NCBI GenBank assembly: GCA_036374435.1
Contig: DASUTU010000098.1
Location: 1 to 15,043 of the forward strand
Origin: CALGFI01 sp036374435
GTDB taxonomy: Bacteria; Actinomycetota; UBA4738; HRBIN12
DNA: 15,043 nt
Direction of reading: 5' to 3'
Shown: positions 1 through 6,250 of the stretch, piece after piece
How positions within the stretch are numbered: the first letter of the stretch is position 1
Layout: each line of letters starts with the position of its first letter
Translations under genes and position numbers: made by a program
Notes under the pieces: model-generated
The model's database searches: none
What the model saw: only the letters and a program-made list of their open reading frames with translations
Told to the model about the DNA's origin: nothing

Positions 1-1
1 C

Positions 2-544
2 TGCTGGATCCTGGCCTCGGACGACCCCCACCTGCCGATCTTCTACGGCACGGTGAACATCTGGACGTTCCTGGGGGATCCGGACACGCGCTGGATCAGC
101 GTGGCCATCAACCAGACCTGCGACACGGACGACTTCCTCCTGTTCGGCGAGCTGATCGGCAACGCCGTGGCGGAGAGCGATCGCCGGGTGGTGCTCTTGG
201 CCTCGGGCGGCATGACGCACCGCTTCTTCAACTTCAAGGAGCTGCGCAAGCGCGAGAGCCAGCGCGCGCCCGACAACATCTACGACCGGGCGTACTACGA
301 CGCCGACATGAAGGTGCTCGACATGATGAAGCGCGGCGACCACGCCGGGGTGATCGACAACATGCCCGAGTACCGCCGCGCGTATCCGGAAGGACACTTC
401 GGCCACTACCTGATGATGGCGGCGGCCCTCGGCGGTCGTTCGTGCACGGCGCCCGGCGAGCCCTTCAGCGAATACGAAGCCTCGGTCGGCACGGGGCAGG
501 TGCACGTGTGGTTCGAGCGGCCCGAAGAGGGCTGGACGGCGTGA
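2..544 (+). CDS. Class III extradiol ring-cleavage dioxygenase, HpaD/LigB-type (3' part only)
   Basis: This is the C-terminal 180 residues of an enzyme whose start lies left of the window. The family opens catechol-type aromatic rings next to the hydroxyls using Fe(II). Visible signatures are LLASGGMTHRF (His codon at 218-220), matching the LASGxxSHRF stretch of homoprotocatechuate 2,3-dioxygenases, then PEYRRAYPEGHFGHYLMM, whose Glu (389-391) probably corresponds to the metal-binding Glu, and finally EASVGTGQVHVWF, which resembles the C-terminal SSGTGQVNAVF of E. coli HpaD. The N-terminal metal-binding histidines are not in view. The frame is open from base 2 and stops with TGA at 542-544. 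The amino-acid permease downstream could belong to the same pathway, but 152 bases separate them. The family is well supported; the exact substrate (homoprotocatechuate, protocatechuate or another catechol) is not. Confidence 0.85.
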   Translation, partial: CWILASDDPHLPIFYGTVNIWTFLGDPDTRWISVAINQTCDTDDFLLFGELIGNAVAESDRRVVLLASGGMTHRFFNFKELRKRESQRAPDNIYDRAYYDADMKVLDMMKRGDHAGVIDNMPEYRRAYPEGHFGHYLMMAAALGGRSCTAPGEPFSEYEASVGTGQVHVWFERPEEGWTA

Positions 545-696
545 TCCGGCCGGTTTGACTCCGGCGAGGCCGACGAGGATGATTCGGCCCCAAACGAGCT
601 ACGCAGGTGCGATGGACGTCTTGTGGGGGTTCGGGGGGCTCGAGCAGCGAGCGCGAACGCGCGCGCGATAGCCCCTTGAAACCGGATAGGGGGGAC

Positions 697-2130
697 ATGG
701 CCACCACGGGGACGGAACAGGGCCTTCAGCAGCGTGCGGTCGGGCTCCCGACCTCGATCAGCGCCACGTTCGGGCTGATCCTCGCGACGACCGTCATGGT
801 GTCGGTCCCGCAGCTCTTCTCGGCGAGCACGATCGGGCTCGTCGCGCTGATCATCGGGTTGATCGTCCTGTACGCCCAGGCGATGAGCTTCTCCGAGCTC
901 GCCACGATGATCCCGAAGGCCGGATCGATGAACGAATACGTCCGGGCCGGGCTCGGACCGTTCTTCGCGACGGTGACGGTGTTCGTCGGCTACTTCGCCG
1001 TGGTGATCTTCCCCGGCTCCTCGGAGGCGTTCCTGTCCTCCGCGATCCTGTCCGACGAGGCGTTCCTCGGCGTGCCGGGCGACTTCAAGTTGTGGGTCGT
1101 CGTCATCGTGACCGCCATCGCGATCCTCAACCTGTTGGGGATCCGGGCCTTCGCGGCGGTCGAGGTACCGCTCACCTTCATCCTGGCCGGCTCGTTGCTG
1201 ATCTTCGGCCTGGCCGGGCTCGCCGGCGTGGGGGACACCGTGGGGAGCGCGCTCCCCTCGATCCCGTGGGACACGGAGCTGCTGTTCTCGCTGCTGGGAC
1301 TGGCGATCTTCACGTTCGTCGGAGTGGAGTACACCTGTCCGCTCGCCGAAGAGCTTCGGCGGCCCGAGCGCGACATCCCGTGGGGAATGTTCATCGGGTT
1401 GTCGCTCGTCGCGGTGCCGATGTTCCTGTGGGGCCTGGCGGCGACCCGCTACTTCCCGCCGGACCAGCTCGGGGATCCGGCCCAGATCACCAACATGAAC
1501 GTCGCGATCGCCATCTTCGGCGACGCCGGGAAGTGGTGGATGGGCATCCTGTCGGTGGCCGCGACGATCTCGACGCTGAACGCGGTCGCCGCGGGCGTTC
1601 CGCGGATCATCTACGGCATGTCGCAGACGAAGCAGTTGCCGAAGGTGCTCGGCTGGCTGACGCCGGGCACGCGGGCCCCGGCGATCGGGATCGTCCTCGT
1701 GTCGATCCCGCCGATCTTGTTGAACCTCACCGAGCGCACGCTCGAGGGCGGCTTCATCGCGCTGATCCTCGCCGGCGTGTTGGGCTGGGGGACGGCGTAC
1801 GTGATCATCCACATCACGGTGGTGGCGCTCCGCATCCGGGAGCCGAACGCGCGGCGTCCCTACCGAGCGCCGCTGTACCCGATCCCGCAGCTGATCGGGG
1901 TGGCGGCGCTGGTGATCGCGGCGATCAACATCTTCCCGGACCCCGAGATCGAGCGTCGGATCTACAACGACTTCGGCTGGTTCCTGCTGATCTCGGTGGT
2001 GTTCTCGCTCGCGTACAACCTGGTCACGTACGGGGCCGCGAAGATGTTCCGGCCGGTGCCGCTGGACGAGGTCTACCGGGAGACGGAGGTCATCGCCCAC
2101 GAGGTGCCGGAGGAGCACTTCCACGCCTGA
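697..2130 (+). CDS. APC-superfamily amino acid/amine permease
   Basis: A 477-aa polytopic membrane protein, the usual size for APC transporters. About twelve hydrophobic segments run through it, starting near residue 20 (TSISATFGLILATTVMVSV). The first helices carry the family features: a SFSELATMIPKAGSMNEYV stretch (about residues 64-82) that matches the conserved region after TM2, where the G-[GS]-x-x-x-Y-x core sits, and GLGPF at 85-89. The C-terminal tail is short, acidic and hydrophilic, and ends HEVPEEHFHA. I chose ATG 697 because an AGGGGGG run at 688-694 lies just before it and the hydrophobic core begins soon after. An in-frame GTG at 607 would add 30 hydrophilic, arginine-rich residues with no family resemblance. 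It presumably imports an amino acid or amine by secondary transport. The substrate is unknown. Confidence 0.9.
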   Translation: MATTGTEQGLQQRAVGLPTSISATFGLILATTVMVSVPQLFSASTIGLVALIIGLIVLYAQAMSFSELATMIPKAGSMNEYVRAGLGPFFATVTVFVGYFAVVIFPGSSEAFLSSAILSDEAFLGVPGDFKLWVVVIVTAIAILNLLGIRAFAAVEVPLTFILAGSLLIFGLAGLAGVGDTVGSALPSIPWDTELLFSLLGLAIFTFVGVEYTCPLAEELRRPERDIPWGMFIGLSLVAVPMFLWGLAATRYFPPDQLGDPAQITNMNVAIAIFGDAGKWWMGILSVAATISTLNAVAAGVPRIIYGMSQTKQLPKVLGWLTPGTRAPAIGIVLVSIPPILLNLTERTLEGGFIALILAGVLGWGTAYVIIHITVVALRIREPNARRPYRAPLYPIPQLIGVAALVIAAINIFPDPEIERRIYNDFGWFLLISVVFSLAYNLVTYGAAKMFRPVPLDEVYRETEVIAHEVPEEHFHA

Positions 2131-2152
2131 TACCGGGGGCGGGTAGGAGCCG

Positions 2153-2698
2153 GTGCGGGGCCGGGCGAGCAGGCGAGCGGCGGCGGTCCTGGCCGACGAC
2201 GTGCGCGCGTTCGGTGCCCTCGGCTACCGGGCCGGACCACGGCACGACCCGCTTCGCGCGCGCCTGAGCGCGGAGGGCCGTCCGGACCTGCGGATCGTCC
2301 TGGCGCCGACCGGCGGGCGGGTCTTCGGCGGCACGTTCGCGATGGAGGCCTCGACCGCCGAGCCGGTCCTGCCCGCGACCGGCGGCGTCACGGCGCGCGG
2401 GCGCGGGGCGGTCCGGCTGCAGGGGTTCCGGTTCCGCGGTCGGGACGAGACGGGCCGGAGCCTGGCCGAACGGCTCGAGGCCGACGGCGAGCTGGTGAAG
2501 GCGCTCTCGGCGGTGCACTTCGAGCAGATCCGCGTGGAGCCCGACGGTCGCGCGGTGATCCGGCACATGGGGGGCTCGCTCGTCTGGTTGTTGTTCCCGC
2601 CCATGGCCCGGCCCATCCCCATCGTCCCCGAACAGGTCTGGGCCACCGTGGCGGCCCTCGAGGCGTTCGAGCGGGCCGGGCGATCCGCCCGGCGATGA
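2153..2698 (+). CDS. Hypothetical protein, coupled to the downstream luciferase-like oxidoreductase
   Basis: A 181-aa protein that I do not recognise. It is basic and arginine-rich at both ends, with no signal peptide, and has one moderately hydrophobic stretch, GGSLVWLLFPPMARPIPIV (about residues 140-158), too proline-rich for a clear membrane helix. The middle alternates short strands and glycines (RIVLAPTGGRVFGG; GRGAVRLQGFRFRGRDETG), suggesting a compact beta-rich fold. The GTG start at 2153 is supported by AGGAG at 2145-2149; no ATG is better placed. It starts 22 bases after the permease stop, so co-transcription is plausible. Its TGA overlaps the next start as ATGA, so the two proteins are probably made together. 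Third-position G/C is high throughout, which argues for a real gene. Function unknown. Confidence 0.75.
   Translation: MRGRASRRAAAVLADDVRAFGALGYRAGPRHDPLRARLSAEGRPDLRIVLAPTGGRVFGGTFAMEASTAEPVLPATGGVTARGRGAVRLQGFRFRGRDETGRSLAERLEADGELVKALSAVHFEQIRVEPDGRAVIRHMGGSLVWLLFPPMARPIPIVPEQVWATVAALEAFERAGRSARR
2675..2693 (+). promoter_or_regulatory. GC-rich hairpin immediately before a coupled start codon
   Basis: GCCGGGCG (2675-2682) and CGCCCGGC (2686-2693) form a perfect 8-bp stem with a 3-base loop, ending one base before the ATG at 2695. No Shine-Dalgarno sequence is visible there. If formed in mRNA the stem would hinder fresh initiation but would be melted by ribosomes finishing the upstream gene. 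That is an inference; the bases also encode the upstream C-terminus. Confidence 0.4.
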
Positions 2699-3627
2699 CG
2701 CCGAAGCTCGTCCTGATCCTCAGCGAGAACTGGACGCTCGTTCCCCCTCGCGATCTCACCGCGCTGGCCGACATGGCCAAGGACGCAGAGGACGCCGGGT
2801 TCGACGGCGTGATGGTGAGCGAACACGTCGCGCTCGGCCCCGACGCCGACGCGCGGGGGCTCCCGGCCAACCCGCGCGAGTACGCGCTGCCGGGGAACCA
2901 GGACCCGTCGATGCCCTGGCCCGACCCGCTGACGCTGCTCGCCGCCGTGGCGGCGGCCACGACGCGGGTCCGCCTGATCGCGAGCTCGATCATCGCGCCG
3001 CTCCGGCATCCGGTGTTGCTCGCGAAGCAGCTCGCCACGCTCGACCTGCTCTCGGGCGGGCGGTTGGTGGTCCAGCCCACCGTCTCCTGGCACCGGGCCG
3101 AATACGAGACGTTGGGGGTTCCGTTCGACCGCCGCGGCGAGCTCCTCGATGAGCACCTGGAGGCGTGGTCGGCGCTGTGGACGGGCTCGCCGGCGTCGTT
3201 CCATGGTCGCCACTACCGGTTCCGCGACGTTCACCTGGAGCCGAAGCCGGCTCGCCCCGAGGGCCCGGCGCTCTGGTTCGGCGGGGAAACGATGCACGAG
3301 CGGCTTCTCCGCAGGATCGTCCGGTACGGGAGCGGGTTCAACCCGCTGGGCGCCCCGAGCGACGAGGACCTCCGGCGGCTCCGAACGGCGATGGCCGAAG
3401 CCGGCCGCGACCCCGCCGAGCTCGAGATGGTGGGCGGGACGCGCGGCCGCTTCCCCGACTCCGACAGCGTGGCCGACCTCGCGGAGGCGCTCGACCGCAT
3501 CCCGCCGCAGATCGAACGCGGGTTCTCGACGTTCTGCATCAAACCCTCGCAATTCGTCGACGACGTCGCCGATGTTGGTCGTCTCTGTCGCCAAGTGATG
3601 GATCGCGTGCGGAGCCTTGGGCCGTAG
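2695..3627 (+). CDS. Luciferase-like (LLM) F420-dependent oxidoreductase
   Basis: A 310-aa member of the bacterial luciferase-like TIM-barrel family, of the actinobacterial type usually assigned to coenzyme F420 (TIGR03619-like). Visible features are AEDAGFDGVMVSEHV (31-45), the common first beta-alpha unit with the SEH motif; the strand TTRVRLIASSIIAPLRHP (89-106); LATLDLLSGGRL (113-124), the most diagnostic motif; and PALWFGGETMHERLLRRI (191-208). Such enzymes move hydride between F420H2 (or FMN) and substrates such as ketones, alcohols or unsaturated bonds. Length fits the family. The start ATG at 2695 overlaps the previous stop by four bases and has no obvious ribosome site of its own. 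It converges with the SDR gene, leaving only six bases between stops. The cofactor is inferred from family; the substrate is unknown. Confidence 0.88.
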   Translation: MTPKLVLILSENWTLVPPRDLTALADMAKDAEDAGFDGVMVSEHVALGPDADARGLPANPREYALPGNQDPSMPWPDPLTLLAAVAAATTRVRLIASSIIAPLRHPVLLAKQLATLDLLSGGRLVVQPTVSWHRAEYETLGVPFDRRGELLDEHLEAWSALWTGSPASFHGRHYRFRDVHLEPKPARPEGPALWFGGETMHERLLRRIVRYGSGFNPLGAPSDEDLRRLRTAMAEAGRDPAELEMVGGTRGRFPDSDSVADLAEALDRIPPQIERGFSTFCIKPSQFVDDVADVGRLCRQVMDRVRSLGP

Positions 3628-3633
3628 GCGCCG

Positions 3634-4434
3634 TCAGGACGAGCCCGGCCCGAACGCGAGCGAGCCGACGTCCACGGCCGTGCCGCCGCCGTCGGCAACG
3701 AGCGCGGCGCCGGTCACGATCGAGGACTCCTCGCTCGCCAGGAACAGGCAGCAGGCCGCGATCTCCTCGGCCGTTGCCGGGCGCCCAAGCGGGACGTGGG
3801 CGGTGGCGAGCGCGTAGGCCTCCTCGCGCGTGATCCCGCGCTCGGCGGCGAGCTCGTCCATGGACTCGTCGCCCATCGGCGTGATCACCCACCCGGGGCA
3901 GACGGCGTTGGCGCGGATGCCGCGAGGTCCGTAGTCGATCGCCAGCGAGCGCACCAGGCCGAGCAACGCGGCCTTCGACGTGTCGTACGCGGCCGAGTCG
4001 GGGCCGCCGACCAGACCCGAGACGCTCGAAACGAGCACGATGGACCCCCCGCCTCGCTCGAGGAGCTCCGGGAGCGCGGCGCGGACGAGCCGTAGGACGC
4101 CGGTGACGTTGACGTCGATGGTCCGGACCCACCGCTCGTCGTCGGCGTCCCCCGCCGACCCGCCGAACCCGACGCCGGCGTTGCCCACCACCACGTCCAG
4201 TCCGCCGAAGCGCTCCCGCGCGAGGGCCACGACTGCCTCCGCATGCTGGGGTTCGGTGACGTCGCCGGCCACGGCGGCCCCGCCGGTCTCCGTCGCCACG
4301 ACCTCCAACGGGTCGGGACGGCGCCCGGTCACCACGACCGATGCCCCTTCGGCGGCGAAGCGCCTGGCCGCGGCCGCCCCGATGCCGGTCCCGCCGCCCG
4401 AGACGATCGCCACCTTGCCGTCGAGCGCTCCCAC
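3634..4434 (-). CDS. SDR-family NAD(P)-dependent oxidoreductase
   Basis: A 266-aa classical short-chain dehydrogenase/reductase. All family hallmarks are present: cofactor-binding SGGGTGIG (12-19), DV at 58-59, NAG (85-87), structural Asn109, catalytic Ser137 within LVSSVSG, and Tyr150-x3-Lys154 (YDTSK), followed by PG (about 175) and the C-terminal SSIVTGAALVADGG motif. TGRR after the second strand (36-39) places arginines where NADP-preferring enzymes have them, so NADP(H) is a reasonable guess. It probably interconverts an alcohol and a ketone. Translation starts at GTG 4434, supported by GGGGAGG (complement of 4443-4449) eight bases upstream. A TATTTT -10-like hexamer lies further up. The gene diverges from the CMD-P450-MetE-like operon and so is likely co-regulated with it. 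Substrate unknown. Confidence 0.93.
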   Translation of the reverse strand: MGALDGKVAIVSGGGTGIGAAAARRFAAEGASVVVTGRRPDPLEVVATETGGAAVAGDVTEPQHAEAVVALARERFGGLDVVVGNAGVGFGGSAGDADDERWVRTIDVNVTGVLRLVRAALPELLERGGGSIVLVSSVSGLVGGPDSAAYDTSKAALLGLVRSLAIDYGPRGIRANAVCPGWVITPMGDESMDELAAERGITREEAYALATAHVPLGRPATAEEIAACCLFLASEESSIVTGAALVADGGGTAVDVGSLAFGPGSS

Positions 4435-4464
4435 CCGTCTTGCCTCCCCAGATCGTTCGGGCCC

Positions 4465-4470
4465 AAAATA
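4465..4470 (-). promoter_or_regulatory. Probable -10 element for the SDR gene
   Basis: On the minus strand these bases read TATTTT, a TANNNT match in an otherwise very GC-rich spacer. Initiation 6-8 bases downstream would give a leader of about 25 bases containing GGGGAGG before the GTG at 4434. No convincing -35 hexamer is present. The palindrome at 4471-4488 sits where the -10/-35 spacer would be. Confidence 0.4.
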
Positions 4471-4488
4471 CCCCTCCGCCCGGAGGGG
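4471..4488. promoter_or_regulatory. Perfect palindrome in the divergent promoter, overlapping the CMD ribosome binding site
   Basis: CCCCTCCG (4471-4478) and CGGAGGGG (4481-4488) are perfect inverted repeats around two bases (or a 7-bp stem with a 4-base loop). The right arm is the Shine-Dalgarno of the CMD gene, whose ATG is at 4494. The whole dyad also fills the region just upstream of the SDR -10 hexamer. It could be a repressor/activator operator controlling both directions, or an RNA hairpin hiding the ribosome site; the sequence alone does not decide. Confidence 0.5.
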
Positions 4489-4493
4489 GAGCG

Positions 4494-5081
4494 ATGGCGA
4501 ACCTGGCGCCGCTGCGCCGCGAGGACCACCCGGAGCTCGAGGAGCTGTTCCGGCTGTACGACGACACGATGTCGTTCGTCCCCAACAGCCTGTTCACGAT
4601 GGCGCGCCGCCCCGAGATCCTCCGGGCCTTCAGCGAGCTGATCACGCAGATCTGGCGGACGGGGACGGTCCCGGTCGGCCTGAAGCCGCTGATCGCCATC
4701 GTGGCGAGCACAGCGGCCGGCTGCCGCTACTGCCAGGCGCACGAGACCGTGGACGCGATGATGCGCGGCGTCGCCGAGGACAAGATCGCCGACGTCTGGG
4801 ACTTCGAGCGATCGCCGCGCTATTCGGAGGCCGAACGCGCCGCCCTCCGGTTCGCTCGCGACGCGAGCGTCGTCCCGAACGAGGTGACGCCGGCGCATTT
4901 CGAGGACCTGCGACGGCACTGGGGCGAGGGCGAGATCGTCGAGATCCTGGCGGTGATCGGCCTGTTCGGCTTCCTCAATCGCTGGAACGACTCGATGGCC
5001 ACCGACCTCGAGGACGTCCCGGCGGCGTTCGCCGAACGCACGATCGGTCCACACGGGTGGGAGGCGGGCAAACACCGATGA
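4494..5081 (+). CDS. Carboxymuconolactone decarboxylase/AhpD-like family protein
   Basis: A 195-aa, mostly helical protein of the AhpD-like/CMD family. The hallmark is CRYCQAH (C77, C80, H83), the CxxCxxH redox and proton-relay motif of AhpD, preceded by the helix LKPLIAIVASTAAG (63-76) and followed by FARDASVVPNEVTP (120-133) and the second helix GEGEIVEILAVIGLFGFLNRWN (145-166). Members include peroxidase partners and decarboxylases, and many uncharacterised ones sit in catabolic operons. With both cysteines present, a thiol-based redox role is more likely than the decarboxylase role, but this is inference. The ATG at 4494 follows GGAGGGGG (4482-4489) at good spacing; that ribosome site is one arm of a palindrome. 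The stop overlaps the P450 start as ATGA, so the two are translationally coupled. Confidence 0.88.
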   Translation: MANLAPLRREDHPELEELFRLYDDTMSFVPNSLFTMARRPEILRAFSELITQIWRTGTVPVGLKPLIAIVASTAAGCRYCQAHETVDAMMRGVAEDKIADVWDFERSPRYSEAERAALRFARDASVVPNEVTPAHFEDLRRHWGEGEIVEILAVIGLFGFLNRWNDSMATDLEDVPAAFAERTIGPHGWEAGKHR

Positions 5082-6250
5082 CGGTCGGCGAGTCGATCAC
5101 GCTCGAGGACCTCGAACGCGACCCGTATCCGATCTACGCGCGCCTTCGCGACGAGGAGCCGGTGAGCTGGGTGCCGGCCGTGCAGCTCTGGTTGGTGACG
5201 CGGTACGACGACGTCCGCCACGTGGATCTGTCGCCCGATCTCTTCACGGCCGCCACGGATCCCTCGACGCTCAACCGCACGATGGGCGTGAACATGCTCG
5301 GCTCCGAGGGGCCCGACCAGCAGCGGATCCGCCGGGTTGTCGAGCCCCCGTTCCGTCCTCGCGACGTCGAGGAGCGGACCAAAGGCATGATCCCGGACCT
5401 CGCGAACGAGCTCATCGACGGGTTCGAGGCGCGCGGCGAAGCGGATCTGTTCCGCGAGTTCGCCGACCCGATGAGCGTGCGGTCGCTCCGGTTCATGCTC
5501 GGCCTGGACGGGGTCCCCTGGGAGGACCTCCTGCGGTGGAACGAAGGCCTCATGCCCGGCCTGGCGAACTTCGAGGGCGACCCCGTCAAACAGGCTCCGG
5601 CCGACGAGGCCAGCCGGGCGATGGGGGACGCGATCGAGCGGGTCCTGGACAGGCTGGAACGTGAGCCGGACGGCTCGGCGCTCGCGCGGATGCTGCACCA
5701 CGAGGGCGAGGACCGGATGAGCCGAGACGAGATCGTGGCGAACACGAGGTTGATCCTGTCCGGCGGGCTCCAGGAGCCCCGCGACCTCATCGCGCTCACG
5801 TTGTTCGCCCTGGGTTCGAACCCCGGGCAGCTCGAGGAGGTGCGGGCGGACCGGTCGCTCATCCGGCCGGCGGTGGAGGAGACCCTGCGATGGGCCGGGC
5901 CGGTCGGCACCTCCACCCGGCAGACCACGCGGCCGGTCGAGCTCGGCGGCGTGGAGCTCCCGGAGGAGGCGCTGATCGGCGCGGTGCTCTCGAGCGCGAA
6001 CCGCGACCCGCGACGCTTCACCGACCCCGACCGGTTCGACGTCCATCGCAAGGAGGGCGCTCACCTGGCCTTCGCCGTCGGGACCCACTTCTGCCTCGGG
6101 GCGTGGTTCGGCCGGCATCTGGCCCGTATCTCCCTGGACCTGCTGCTCGACCGCCTTCCGGGGCTGCGCCTGGACCACGACCGTCCTCCCACCCTGTCGG
6201 GCTGGGAGTTCCGGGCTCCCGACTCGCTCTGGGTCCGGTGGGATCCGTGA
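5078..6250 (+). CDS. Cytochrome P450 with atypical I-helix
   Basis: A 390-aa soluble bacterial class I-type P450 of normal length. The K-helix ExxR is E268-x-x-R271 (VEETLR), followed by the expected CR strand region. The haem loop is FAVGTHFCLG (332-341), matching FxxGxHxCxG with C339 as the haem thiolate. Two places differ from typical family members. The I-helix reads ILSGGLQEPRDLI (226-238) where most P450s have AGxxTT: aligned without gaps, Gln232 and Glu233 occupy the usual acid-threonine pair, and proline follows. The C-helix His of the common HxxxR motif appears as Gln81. No ferredoxin or ferredoxin reductase gene is in the window, so electrons must come from elsewhere. ATG 5078 overlaps the CMD stop and the gene's stop overlaps the next GTG. 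It likely hydroxylates or demethylates a small molecule, substrate unknown. Confidence 0.93.
   Translation: MTVGESITLEDLERDPYPIYARLRDEEPVSWVPAVQLWLVTRYDDVRHVDLSPDLFTAATDPSTLNRTMGVNMLGSEGPDQQRIRRVVEPPFRPRDVEERTKGMIPDLANELIDGFEARGEADLFREFADPMSVRSLRFMLGLDGVPWEDLLRWNEGLMPGLANFEGDPVKQAPADEASRAMGDAIERVLDRLEREPDGSALARMLHHEGEDRMSRDEIVANTRLILSGGLQEPRDLIALTLFALGSNPGQLEEVRADRSLIRPAVEETLRWAGPVGTSTRQTTRPVELGGVELPEEALIGAVLSSANRDPRRFTDPDRFDVHRKEGAHLAFAVGTHFCLGAWFGRHLARISLDLLLDRLPGLRLDHDRPPTLSGWEFRAPDSLWVRWDP

Noticed and set aside
549..565. Hairpin GCCGG-N7-CCGGC after the dioxygenase stop as a terminator
   Set aside because: Only five base pairs and no T-run; too weak to call in this base composition.
607..696. 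Upstream GTG start for the permease adding 30 residues
   Set aside because: The extra residues are arginine-rich and unlike the family, while ATG 697 has a purine-rich site directly upstream.
406..2124. Long antisense open frame opposite the permease, and similar ones at 2224-3594, 4820-6178 and 8004-9341
   Set aside because: Their proteins are arginine/proline/histidine-rich with no motifs, and lie opposite genes with clear families; such frames are expected by chance in high-G+C DNA.
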